The notes under the pieces were generated by a model. That model made no database searches and was not told the origin of the DNA. It saw only the letters and a list, made by a program, of their open reading frames with translations. A stretch of 64,000 nt of DNA. Source: Aliidongia sp035943795 (GTDB lineage Bacteria > Pseudomonadota > Alphaproteobacteria > ATCC43930 > CGMCC-115725). The DNA lies in the NCBI RefSeq assembly GCF_035943795.1, contig NZ_DASZBY010000053.1:1-64000 (forward strand), written 5' to 3'. The position numbers were made by a program, and so were the translations under genes. This document shows, one piece after another, positions 34,764-43,131 of this stretch (positions within the stretch are counted from its first letter, which is position 1; each line of letters starts with the position of its first letter).

Positions 34764-36512
34764 ATGAGCGCGGAACCCTCGCCGAGACGCACTGTCAGCC
34801 GCCGCACCGTTCTGCAGGCGTCACTCGCCACCGCGCTCACGGCCGTGGCGGGCCCTGCCCGGGCAGCGACGCCGTTCTTCAAGCTCTACCTGATGATCCC
34901 CAACAGCCAACCGGCCCGCATGGTGTGGGGCACGCTGGCGGCGGCGCAGATGTCGCGCATCGGCATCGACGTGGTGTCCAGCTTCGTACCCTTCACCGTG
35001 ATCGCGCCGAGGCGGGCGGGCGGCGAGGGCAAGACCCATGTCGATGGCGGCTGGGACAGCTATCTGGAGCGCTATTACTACCCCTCCATCGAACCATCGC
35101 CCTACACGCTGTTCGGCAGCACGGAAATGCCGCCCAGCGGCCAGAATTTCTATTACGTCGGCGACAAGGAGATCGACCGATCGCTGCTCGCCGTCGCCAA
35201 CAGCCTGCATGATTCAGACCGGCTGCAGGCCTATCATGATTTTGAAAAGCGCTGGTACGACATCCAGCCGATGACCATTCTGTTCTATCCGCAGGATGTC
35301 ATCGCGGTGAACCCGAAGCTCACGGGCTTCGACGCCACCACCTACAACCCGACCTTCTATCCGCAGCCCGAGCATTGGACGATCGACGGCGCGGGGGCGG
35401 ATGGGACCGCGGCCTTCGCCTCCTGGCCGCCGCCCAGCTCGCTCATTCCGATGTACACGATCAGCTACCATGAATCGAACATCTTCGGCCCCGCCTACAA
35501 CCGCCTCTACGAATACCGCAGCTGGCAGGACAAGACGCTCATCCCCGCGCTCGCCACCGGCCACACCATGTCCGACGACGGCAAGCATTGGGTGGTGGCG
35601 CTGCGCCAGGGCGTGAAATGGCACTCGGGCGAAGAATTCACCGCGGCGGATGTGAAGTTCACTTGGGACGCCATGTTGAACAAGGCCTACAGCTCCCAGA
35701 TGCAGGCCACGTGCAGTCGCGTATTCGGCGACCCGAGCGCCTACAAGGTGACCGGCAAGTACGAAATCACCGTCGATCTTCCCGCCTACAGCCTCGATTT
35801 CCTCAACACCATCCTCGGCGCGTTGGCGATCATGCCCGAGCACGCCTACAAGGACATCAAGCCCGAAGCCCTGCGCAGCCATTCCGCCAACACCTGGATC
35901 GGCAGCTACACGGTCAAGACCTCGGACGGCAAGAGTTTCACCGCGCACGGCGCCGTCGGCACCGGCCCGTGGATCCCCACGGGCTTCGATCCGTCGCGCA
36001 AGGCCTATGGCTACAAGCGCAACGAGGCCTACTGGAAGCCGCATACCGGCAACGTCAAGACCTTCTACATCGTCAACATCAATGGTACCGACGCAGCATT
36101 AAGCGCGCTGAAGGCCGGCGAGATCGATGCGCATGACCCGATGTACGACATCGGCCCGGTGGTCAGCACGATCGATGCGGGCTGGGGCAAGGTGGTGACC
36201 TTCGATTCCTATAAATGGCAGCACATCTGCTACAACCTCAAGCACCCGGTGTTCGGCGTCGGCACCGAAACCCCGCTCGGCAAAAGCGATCCGTCGCGAG
36301 CGGCCGAAGCCGCGGCCTATATCCGCCAGGCCATCAGCCACGCCATGCCGCGCGATCAGATCGTCAAGGAAATCGCCGGCGGCTACGGCGCTCCCGGCAC
36401 GGTCCCGATGGCCTGGTCGGCGCCGGAATACGACCATGACCTGCTGCAGCCGATCGCCTACGACCTCGATCTGGCGCGCAAATACATGGAAAAGGCCGGT
36501 TATACTTACTGA
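34764..36512 (+). CDS. TAT-exported SBP_bac_5 substrate-binding protein, circularly permuted
   Basis: 582 residues. A twin-arginine signal (SRRTVLQ at 13-19, cleavage after PARA at 34) precedes the mature chain. Residues about 36-195 match what is normally the C-terminal third of DppA/OppA proteins (KLYLMIPNSQPARMVWGTLA, AAQMSRIGIDV, then DRLQAYHDFEKRWYDIQPM and NPKLTGFD). Residues about 226-582 match the normal N-terminal two thirds (FGPAYNRLYEYRS, DDGKHWVVALRQGVKWHSG, GTGPW) and end at YDLDLARKYMEKAGYTY, which in ordinary members continues into the segment found here at residue 36. A Gly/Ala/Pro-rich linker (208-226) joins the halves. This is the order expected of a circular permutation. 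Both conserved halves look intact, so the protein is probably functional. It delivers substrate to the ABC transporter encoded just upstream. Confidence 0.88.
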   Translation: MSAEPSPRRTVSRRTVLQASLATALTAVAGPARAATPFFKLYLMIPNSQPARMVWGTLAAAQMSRIGIDVVSSFVPFTVIAPRRAGGEGKTHVDGGWDSYLERYYYPSIEPSPYTLFGSTEMPPSGQNFYYVGDKEIDRSLLAVANSLHDSDRLQAYHDFEKRWYDIQPMTILFYPQDVIAVNPKLTGFDATTYNPTFYPQPEHWTIDGAGADGTAAFASWPPPSSLIPMYTISYHESNIFGPAYNRLYEYRSWQDKTLIPALATGHTMSDDGKHWVVALRQGVKWHSGEEFTAADVKFTWDAMLNKAYSSQMQATCSRVFGDPSAYKVTGKYEITVDLPAYSLDFLNTILGALAIMPEHAYKDIKPEALRSHSANTWIGSYTVKTSDGKSFTAHGAVGTGPWIPTGFDPSRKAYGYKRNEAYWKPHTGNVKTFYIVNINGTDAALSALKAGEIDAHDPMYDIGPVVSTIDAGWGKVVTFDSYKWQHICYNLKHPVFGVGTETPLGKSDPSRAAEAAAYIRQAISHAMPRDQIVKEIAGGYGAPGTVPMAWSAPEYDHDLLQPIAYDLDLARKYMEKAGYTY

Positions 36513-36525
36513 AGGAGCCCGCGCG

Positions 36526-37884
36526 ATGCGCAAGAGCCAAATGAAACTCGGACTGTCCATGCGATATCTGGGCTATCACGACGCCGCCTGGCGCCATCCG
36601 GATGTCCCCGCCGGCGGTGCGACGGATTTCAAATATTTTCTCAACAGCGCCCTCATCGCCCAGCGCGGCAAGTTCGACATGGTGTTCTTCGCCGACGGCA
36701 TCGGCGTTCGAGCCGACGACAATCCCCCCGGATCGCTCGCCCGCACCAACCGCAACGTGGAACTGGAACCGCTGACGCTACTCGCTGCATTGGCACCGAT
36801 GACCAGCCATATCGGCCTGGTTTCGACGGCCTCCACCACCTACAACGAGCCGTACCACATCGCCCGCAAGTTCGCCTCGCTCGACAACATCAGCGGCGGC
36901 CGTGCCGGCTGGAACATCGTCACCTCCTGGTCGGAGCAGGAAGCCTGGAATTTCAGCCGCGAGAAGCATCTCGACTACGACACGCGCTATGATCGCGCCA
37001 AGGAGTTCGTCGATGTCGTCACCGGCTTGTGGGACAGTTGGGAGGACGACGCCTTCATCCACGACAAGGCTTCGGGCCAATTCTACGACCCGGCCAAACT
37101 TCACGTGCTCAATCACCGCGGCAAGCATTTTCAGGTGCGCGGGCCGCTCAGCGCCCCGCGCACGCCGCAGGGGCGGCCGATCCTGGTGCAGGCCGGCGCC
37201 GCCGAACAGGGTCAGGAGATCGCCGCGGCCAACGCCGACGTCGTCTATGCTGCCCAGGTCGACCTCGCCGGCGCCAAGGCTTATTATGCCGGACTGAAGG
37301 CGCGCATGGCCAAGTACGGCCGGGCGACGGACCTGCTGAAGGTGATGCCCGCCGTCACGACCATCGTCGGACGCACGCGGGCCGAGGCGCGGGCCAAGTT
37401 CGATCAATTGCAGGAGTTGATCGACCCGATGGTGGGTCTGGCCAACCTTTTCAAATCGTTCGGCGATCTGTCCGGCTACCCCTTGGACGGGCCGGTGCCG
37501 GAACCGGTCGACGCCCCCGTGCGCAGCATCGCCTACAACATGTGGCACCTCGCCCAGCGCGAGAACATGACCATCCGCCAGTTCTACCAGCACAAGTCGG
37601 CCGGCAGCGGCGGGCTGGCGCTGCACGGCACAGCCGAGGACATCGCGGACGTGATGGAGATGTGGATTGCGGAGGAGGCCGCCGACGGCTTCAACCTCAC
37701 ACCCACCCATCTGCCCCACGGCGTCAGTGATTTCGTCGATCTGGTGGTGCCGGAACTTCAGCGCCGCGGCTCGTTCCGCACCGAATACGAGGGCACGACC
37801 TTGCGGGAAAACCTCGGCCTGCCGCCGAATACCAATCGCCATGCCGCAGCCGCACCGTCTGGCTTGGGCGACGTCGGCCAGTGA
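36526..37884 (+). CDS. LLM-class flavin-dependent monooxygenase (NtaA/EmoA/DszA type)
   Basis: 452 residues from the ATG at 36526 (GAAGGAG upstream), 13 bases after the binding-protein gene. These TIM-barrel enzymes use FMNH2 supplied by a separate reductase to oxidise N- or S-compounds such as nitrilotriacetate, EDTA or dibenzothiophene sulfone. The family pattern is unmistakable: KFDMVFFADG, STASTTYNEPYHIARKFASL, GGRAGWNIVTSWSEQEAWNF, RYDRAKEFVDVVTGLWDSW and GKHFQVRGPL. Placement after an oligopeptide-type transporter, with a flavin reductase next door, recalls the EDTA-degrading cluster (eppABCD with emoA and emoB). The true substrate is not known. Confidence 0.92.
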   Translation: MRKSQMKLGLSMRYLGYHDAAWRHPDVPAGGATDFKYFLNSALIAQRGKFDMVFFADGIGVRADDNPPGSLARTNRNVELEPLTLLAALAPMTSHIGLVSTASTTYNEPYHIARKFASLDNISGGRAGWNIVTSWSEQEAWNFSREKHLDYDTRYDRAKEFVDVVTGLWDSWEDDAFIHDKASGQFYDPAKLHVLNHRGKHFQVRGPLSAPRTPQGRPILVQAGAAEQGQEIAAANADVVYAAQVDLAGAKAYYAGLKARMAKYGRATDLLKVMPAVTTIVGRTRAEARAKFDQLQELIDPMVGLANLFKSFGDLSGYPLDGPVPEPVDAPVRSIAYNMWHLAQRENMTIRQFYQHKSAGSGGLALHGTAEDIADVMEMWIAEEAADGFNLTPTHLPHGVSDFVDLVVPELQRRGSFRTEYEGTTLRENLGLPPNTNRHAAAAPSGLGDVGQ

Positions 37885-37921
37885 GCCGGCGAAACGGTGG
37901 CTAGAATGGCAACAAGCAGGA

Positions 37922-38428
37922 TTACTTCGCCCGGAGCATGCTCCGGGCGAAGTCGCGGCGATGCCACAGGAGGCAGCTGGTTGCGCGGCCCTCGTTGACA
38001 GCAGCCTCTGCAACCTGGCCGACCATGATGCTGTGCGTGAAGCCGTCATGCACCGCGATCAGGCAGCAATCGAAGACGACGACTGCATCGATCAACGTGG
38101 GCAACCCGGTCCTGCCCTCTTCCCACTGTGCGGAGTCGAAACGGTCCGCGCCGCGCGATGACGCGAAGCGCCGTGCGACCGACACCTGGTCTGCCGATAG
38201 CAGGTTCACCACAAATTTTTTCGTGCGCAGGATGACGTCGTGCGCCGATGCCGTCTTGTTCACGCACACGAGCATCGTCGCGGGATCGGTCGACAGGCTG
38301 CAGACCGAGGTTGCGATCAAGCCCGACGGCAGTCCGGCCTCTCGCGTCGTTATGGCTGTGACGCCGCTTGCAAAGCAAGCCATCGCCTGGCGGAAGACAT
38401 CGAGGTCGGCTTTGGTTGTATTGGACAC
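37922..38428 (-). CDS. Flavin reductase-like domain protein
   Basis: 168 residues if started at the GTG at 38428 (VSNTTKADLDVFRQAM); the in-frame ATG at 38542 would add 38 residues encoded by AT-richer DNA that looks like a leader. Typical short-chain flavin reductase pattern: FRQAMACFASGVTAITT, GLIATSVCSLSTDPATMLVCVN, KFVVNLLSADQVSVARRFAS. Such enzymes make FMNH2 for LLM monooxygenases. It converges on the monooxygenase gene with 37 bases between stops, and its last ten codons are the left and right halves of a perfect palindrome. Confidence 0.88.
   Translation of the reverse strand: MSNTTKADLDVFRQAMACFASGVTAITTREAGLPSGLIATSVCSLSTDPATMLVCVNKTASAHDVILRTKKFVVNLLSADQVSVARRFASSRGADRFDSAQWEEGRTGLPTLIDAVVVFDCCLIAVHDGFTHSIMVGQVAEAAVNEGRATSCLLWHRRDFARSMLRAK
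37924..37953. terminator. 30-bp perfect palindrome at the reductase stop codon
   Basis: The half ACTTCGCCCGGAGCA (37924-37938) is followed without spacer by its exact reverse complement (37939-37953). It starts 40 bases after the monooxygenase stop and overlaps the reductase stop codon, so the sequence encodes the reductase C-terminus (FARSMLRAK) and at the same time forms a very strong hairpin in either transcript. Most likely a shared terminator for the converging genes. Confidence 0.6.
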
Positions 38429-38573
38429 GGCTCTTACTCGAAATGATCGAAGCGTATTCGGTCTGGAAAAACGAATTCCCGTTCGAATCGAGATAACGCC
38501 ATCCGCTGGAACCTGTCGAATGACATGATCCGGCACTGTCATTCCTCGAGGTTATGACCTGCTCCGGCGGTGA

Positions 38574-40118
38574 TCATCGTCCCGTGGCGGCCGATGAGCC
38601 GCGCAGGCGAGCCTCCCGGCCAAAGACCAGAAAGCTCGACAACGCCAGGATCCAGACGGACACGCCTCCGTAGAGCATCACCAGCCCAAAGCCGTGCATC
38701 AGCGCCGCCTGGAAAGCGAGGTCGGACGACGGCAGGGAATTCAGTTCCGGAAAATCGGACATGCCGATTGCCCCACCCGCAATCCTCTCCGCGAGTTGTT
38801 GCAGACGGGTCGCGCCGAGCACGCCGGGCAGAGATTGGGCCAGCCGCGAGGAGATGCCTGCGACCAGGATGAAGCCCATCAAGGCGATGTTGATCGCCAG
38901 CGAGATCATTCGTGCGCTCATATCGATACCCGATGCCATGCCCGCACGCGTACTCGGCACCGCCCCGGTTGTCGTGTTCGTCACCGTCGTATTGGTCAGC
39001 CCGAGCCCGATGCCTGCAAGCAAGCAGCCCGGCAGCAACGTCAGCCAGCCGGGGTGTTCCACCCCGCTGCCGGCCCTCATGAGCATGAAGCCGAGGCCGA
39101 TGACGAATAGCCCCGTCGGGATGGCTATCCTGCCGCCGAAACGCAGCAACAGACGTTCGCCGAGCGGCGGGATCACGAGCGTCGGGAGGGTGTAAGTCAG
39201 CAGCGCCAAGCCCGCGGCAACATTTCCGTAGCCGAGCGCGCTGCGGAAGAAGATCGGCAGATAGATCATGAAGGGCCAGAAGCTGAAGTTCATGCCCATC
39301 GATCCCAGCAGGGCGCCCGAGAAATTTCGAATCCGCAGCACCGAGAAGTCGAACATCGGACGGGCGTTGCGCTGCTCCGCCAGCACGAAGGCGACGAAGC
39401 TCACGCCGGCGATCGCGATGATCGCCAGTGCCAACGGACTGGAAAAGCCCAGGTCAGGCCCTTGCGTGATGTAGAAGGTGACGCAGAACACGGATGCCGA
39501 CAGCGTTACGATGCCGGCCAGATCGACGGTCTTCGCATCCGGATCGCGGGATTCCCGAACTCCAACGCCGGCGAGGATCGTGGTCACCACCGCGATGACG
39601 GCATGGATCAGGAACACCCAGTGCCAGTCGGAGAGCGCGACGATGGCCGCGCCGATGATGGGTCCGAAACCGAGGCCGATTCCGAAGATGATCCCCCAGG
39701 CCGCGAAAGCCCTGGAGCGTTCCGCCCCCTCCCTGAACTGGTGTGACAGGACGGCAACCTGACAGATCAGCATCGCCCCGCCGCTCATGCCTTGCAGAAA
39801 CCGGCTGAGGATCAGGACGAGAACATCCTGGGACAGGCCGCAAATGAGCGAAGCGAAGCCGAAGACGATGATGCCGGCGACGAAGACGCCTTTTCGACCA
39901 TACCGGTCCGCCAGGCTTCCCGTCGCCATCAGGACGGTCGTAACGGCGATCGTATAGGCATTCATGATCCATTGGAGTTGCTGGAAATCGGCGTGGAGCA
40001 CTGTCTCCAAAGTGGGAAGGATCGTCGGCACGCTGGAAATCTCCAGCCCGAACATCAGAGACGCGAGGCAGACTGCCGCCAGCGCGATCCCGTTCCTTCG
40101 GGTCTTTGAACTCGTCAT
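38574..40118 (-). CDS. MFS transporter, DHA2 family
   Basis: 514 residues from the ATG at 40118. About 14 hydrophobic segments; LMFGLEISSVPTILPTLETV in helix 1, GSLADRYGRKGVF as motif A, LSRFLQGMSGGAMLIC and GFGPIIGAAIVALSDWHWVF as motif C. The substrate is unknown; DHA2 members export drugs or small organic acids. It is divergent from a LysR gene that probably controls it, and follows the flavin reductase gene with no shared transcript likely. Confidence 0.88.
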   Translation of the reverse strand: MTSSKTRRNGIALAAVCLASLMFGLEISSVPTILPTLETVLHADFQQLQWIMNAYTIAVTTVLMATGSLADRYGRKGVFVAGIIVFGFASLICGLSQDVLVLILSRFLQGMSGGAMLICQVAVLSHQFREGAERSRAFAAWGIIFGIGLGFGPIIGAAIVALSDWHWVFLIHAVIAVVTTILAGVGVRESRDPDAKTVDLAGIVTLSASVFCVTFYITQGPDLGFSSPLALAIIAIAGVSFVAFVLAEQRNARPMFDFSVLRIRNFSGALLGSMGMNFSFWPFMIYLPIFFRSALGYGNVAAGLALLTYTLPTLVIPPLGERLLLRFGGRIAIPTGLFVIGLGFMLMRAGSGVEHPGWLTLLPGCLLAGIGLGLTNTTVTNTTTGAVPSTRAGMASGIDMSARMISLAINIALMGFILVAGISSRLAQSLPGVLGATRLQQLAERIAGGAIGMSDFPELNSLPSSDLAFQAALMHGFGLVMLYGGVSVWILALSSFLVFGREARLRGSSAATGR

Positions 40119-40237
40119 GTCTCCAGCCTTCCTGCCGATTCGATAGCTGGCGCAACGGGCGGGAGAACGTCCGCCGAGGTGGTTTGTCGCCGCCAGGCAT
40201 GTCAGATGCGGATCGAACATAAGAAGGTGGTGGGCAC

Positions 40238-40257
40238 AACATAATGGGATTAATGTT
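40238..40257. promoter_or_regulatory. Candidate LysR-type operator between MFS and lysR genes
   Basis: AACAT at 40238-40242 and ATGTT at 40253-40257 are inverted with ten bases between (AACATAATGGGATTAATGTT), an AT-rich dyad of the T-N11-A kind used by LysR proteins. It lies in the divergent gap and covers the first possible ATG of the LysR gene (40244), arguing for the downstream start at 40289. Confidence 0.45.
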
Positions 40258-40288
40258 GATTTCAGAGACAACGAATTTGGATGTATCC

Positions 40289-41146
40289 ATGCTGACGCTC
40301 GACGTCGAGGCCGTCAGAGCCTTCGTGATGATCGCCGATTTCCAAAGCTTCACGCGTGCTGCGGATGCCCTAGGTACGACGCAGGGCGCCGTCAGCGTCA
40401 GGCTCAAGCGGCTCGAGGATCGCATAGGCTCTCGGCTGATCGAACGGACGCCCCGGTCCGTGCGGTTGTCGGCGCAAGGCGCTGCCTTTCTGGAAGGAGC
40501 CCGTGAGTTCATCGCCGCACACGAGCGCGCGATTGCAGGGCTCAGCTCGCCCAAACGGCACTTCGGCCTCGGCATTGCCGCCCATGTCGCAGGACCGGAG
40601 GTTCCGACGCTGCTGGCGCGGCTCCACGCCCACGACCCCAATCTGACCATCGAAGTGCAGCTGGAAAGCTCGCGCAGGCTATTGGACCTGTTCGATCAGG
40701 GACGACTGGATGCCGCGATCATCCAGCGCGAGGACGATCGCCGCGACGGAGAGACCTTGGCGCACGAGCGCTTCGGCTGGTTCGCGACGCAAGGTTTCGA
40801 GCACCGGAAGGGAGAGCCGCTGCGCCTGGCCGCGCTGACGCCAACCTGCGGCGTCCGCAACATCGCCACCCAGGCTCTGGACGCCGCCGGCATAAGCTGG
40901 ACAGAGGTGTTCCTGGGAGGCGGTTCCTCCGCCGTCCATGCCGCAGTGTCGGCGGGTTTGGCCGTCGCTCCCCTGTCGTATCGCGTCGCGCCCGTCGGCA
41001 CCGTCGACATCGGGGAGCGGCTTGGGCTTCCCCTGCTTCCCTCCTCCGAAGTCGTGCTTCATTCATCCCTGACGGACCGGCGCTCGCGGGCGGCCCTTCG
41101 GACGCTTGCTGCGGCCTTTCGAGAGCATCGAGCGCCCGCCGGTTGA
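40289..41146 (+). CDS. LysR family transcriptional regulator
   Basis: 285 residues from the ATG at 40289 (MLTLDVEAVRAFVMI), where the LysR domain normally begins; the ATG at 40244 lies within a likely operator. The helix-turn-helix spans FQSFTRAADALGTTQGAVSVRLKRLE in two parts, and the effector domain follows (LTIEVQLESSRRLLDLFDQGRLDAAII). Divergent from the MFS exporter. Its stop overlaps the start of a broken exonuclease III gene, so the present 3' end may be a junction. Confidence 0.88.
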   Translation: MLTLDVEAVRAFVMIADFQSFTRAADALGTTQGAVSVRLKRLEDRIGSRLIERTPRSVRLSAQGAAFLEGAREFIAAHERAIAGLSSPKRHFGLGIAAHVAGPEVPTLLARLHAHDPNLTIEVQLESSRRLLDLFDQGRLDAAIIQREDDRRDGETLAHERFGWFATQGFEHRKGEPLRLAALTPTCGVRNIATQALDAAGISWTEVFLGGGSSAVHAAVSAGLAVAPLSYRVAPVGTVDIGERLGLPLLPSSEVVLHSSLTDRRSRAALRTLAAAFREHRAPAG

Positions 41147-41670
41147 CCGCGGCCGATAGAGCCGTCCTGGCGGGCGACTACAACGTCATCCCGACGGACT
41201 TGGACGTATACAAGCCCGAACGGTGGCGCGACGACGCCCTGTTTCGGCCGGAGGTGCGCGCCGCCTATGGCCGGCTGATCGGCCAAGGATGGACGGACGC
41301 ACTCCGCCACCTGCATCCGGACGAACGGATCTACACCTTCTGGGACTATTTCAGGAGCGCCTGGGCACGGGATGCCGGCCTGCGGCTCGACCATCTCCTG
41401 CTTAGCCCATCGATTGCGGCCCGCCTGGCATATGCCGGAGTCGACCGCGAAGTGCGCGGCTGGCCGCATGCCAGCGATCACGCACCCACCTGGATCGACC
41501 TGCAGGACGCCCCGACGTCGGTAACAAAGGGGCGGCGGCTCAAGCCTGCCAGCGCAGCAACCGCGCCTCGATCGCGACCCCGCCCCGGTTCAACAGAAAA
41601 CCGACCAAGCCCAGGACCAGGATGCCCAGCACGACCAGATCCATCTGAAAGCGCTCGCGGCCCTCGATGA
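41143..41670 (+). pseudogene. Exodeoxyribonuclease III, C-terminal remnant
   Basis: The frame from 41143 matches only the second half of ExoIII/AP endonuclease: VLAGDYNVIPTDLDVYKP with the catalytic DxN, GWTDALRHLHPDERIYTFWDYF, and the C-terminal ASDHAPTWIDL around 41470-41502. The first ~140 residues, which carry the metal-binding Glu and much of the barrel, are missing. After 41502 the frame runs on as unrelated residues into the 3' end of the opposite permease gene. It is a deletion relic joined to the end of the lysR gene. Confidence 0.8.
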
Positions 41671-42301
41671 TCAACCCGCCGATGCCGGGGCCGACCGTCA
41701 TGAAATATTCCGTGGCGATCGTCGCGAGCCAGCAATTGATCAATGCCAGCTGCAGCCCGACCAGGATCGACGGCAGTGCCGACGGCAGGAAGATCCTGGT
41801 GACGAATTGCCGCCGGCTGAAGGTCAGCACGGTGCCGATCTCGATCAGCTTGACCGAGGCGCTGCGCACGCCCTCGAACGTATTGAGTGCCACCGGCGTG
41901 AAGGCCGCGAGGGCGACGAAGACGATCTTTGCGGTCTCGCCGATACCGAACCAGATCGAGATCAGCGGAATCCAGGCGAACAGCGCGATCTGCTTGCCGG
42001 CATCGAACGACGGCCCGATCAACCCGCGAGCCAGCCCGGATAGTCCGAGCAGCGTCCCGAACGCCAGACCCGCTGCGCCGCCGATCCCGAAACCGGTCAG
42101 GTCGCGCAACAGGCTCGCCGCGAGATCGGCACCGAGATGACCGCTCGACGCCTGGCCGACGGCCGTATGGACGACCGCTTCGATTGGCGGCAGCAGGCGT
42201 GGGTCGATCCAGCCGAGATGGCTCGTGATTTCCCACAGCATCAGGAGCAATCCGGGGAGAACCAAACCGCGGAGCCGGCGGCGGGTGGGCATGGTGGACA
42301 T
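41540..42301 (-). CDS. Sulfonate/taurine-type ABC transporter permease (SsuC family)
   Basis: 253 residues from the ATG at 42301. SsuC/TauC pattern: LPPIEAVVHTA after helix 1, the cytoplasmic loop with RRQFVTRIFLPSALPSILVGLQLA, and IATEYFMTVGPGIGGLIIEGRERFQMD near the C-terminus. Last gene of the minus-strand operon, 11 bases after its partner permease. Its 3' end abuts the exonuclease remnant. Confidence 0.9.
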   Translation of the reverse strand: MSTMPTRRRLRGLVLPGLLLMLWEITSHLGWIDPRLLPPIEAVVHTAVGQASSGHLGADLAASLLRDLTGFGIGGAAGLAFGTLLGLSGLARGLIGPSFDAGKQIALFAWIPLISIWFGIGETAKIVFVALAAFTPVALNTFEGVRSASVKLIEIGTVLTFSRRQFVTRIFLPSALPSILVGLQLALINCWLATIATEYFMTVGPGIGGLIIEGRERFQMDLVVLGILVLGLVGFLLNRGGVAIEARLLRWQA

Positions 42302-42312
42302 CCGATTTCTCC

Positions 42313-43131
42313 CTATAGCCCCGCCACGCGCCAGCGCTGGAGCCGCGCCTCGACTAGGCCGAGGATCGCATCCATCAGGAGGCCGACCAGCCCGATGACC
42401 AGCATTCCGACGATCATCTGGTCGAGCCAGAACATTTGCCGGCTCCAGACCAGCAGGTATCCCAGCCCCTCGGACGAGGCGAGCAGTTCGACCCCGACCA
42501 GCGCCATCCAGGCATGGGTCAGGCCATAGCGGATGCCGGTGAAGATCTGCGGCACCGCCGCTGGGAACGCCACCTTGCGCAGCAGCTGAAACCGGCTGAA
42601 GCGGAAGCTTTCGGCCACCTCGACCAGCCCGCGCGGCACGGCGCGCATGCCGGCCGCCGTGTTGATCGTGATCGGCACGAACGCCGCCTTGGCGATGATG
42701 ACGATCTTCAGTGTCTCGTCGATGCCGACCAGCAGCATCAGCAAGGGGATCCAGCCCAGCGTCGGCACCTGGGCCAGAGCCGTGAACAGCGGTTTCACAT
42801 AATCTTCGACCGTCGGCGACAGGCCCATGGCGGTGCCGAGCAGCAGGCCCGCCCCGGCACCGGCGGCAAAGCCATAGACGACGCGCAACAGGCTGACATC
42901 GGTGTGATGCAGCAGCTCGCCACTCCCGGCCAGGTCGACGAAGGACTGCCAGACCTCGATCGGCGACGGCAGGATCTGCTGCGGTAGCCAGCCCCAGCGG
43001 GCGCTCGCCGTCCAGACCAGCAGCACAGCGAGCGGAAGAACGATAGCGAGCGCAGCCCGTCCGAACGACCGACGCAGCCAGGCGGGCGGACCGGAACGGA
43101 CCGCGGACGCGAGCAGGCCGGTCGCGATCAC
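42313..43131 (-). CDS. Sulfonate/taurine-type ABC transporter permease (SsuC family)
   Basis: 272 residues. Translation begins at a GTG (43131) overlapping the TGA of the binding-protein gene (GTGA), so it is coupled. Family marks: LPSPIEVWQSF, LAQVPTLGWIPLLMLLVGI, FSRFQLLRKVAFPAAVPQIFTGIRYGL and EGLGYLLVWSRQMFWLDQM. With the next gene it would form a heterodimeric channel, whereas SsuC itself is a homodimer. Confidence 0.9.
   Translation of the reverse strand: MIATGLLASAVRSGPPAWLRRSFGRAALAIVLPLAVLLVWTASARWGWLPQQILPSPIEVWQSFVDLAGSGELLHHTDVSLLRVVYGFAAGAGAGLLLGTAMGLSPTVEDYVKPLFTALAQVPTLGWIPLLMLLVGIDETLKIVIIAKAAFVPITINTAAGMRAVPRGLVEVAESFRFSRFQLLRKVAFPAAVPQIFTGIRYGLTHAWMALVGVELLASSEGLGYLLVWSRQMFWLDQMIVGMLVIGLVGLLMDAILGLVEARLQRWRVAGL

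Noticed and set aside
41143..41670. Intact AP endonuclease gene
   Set aside because: The N-terminal half with essential metal ligands is absent and the 3' end runs into the opposite permease gene.
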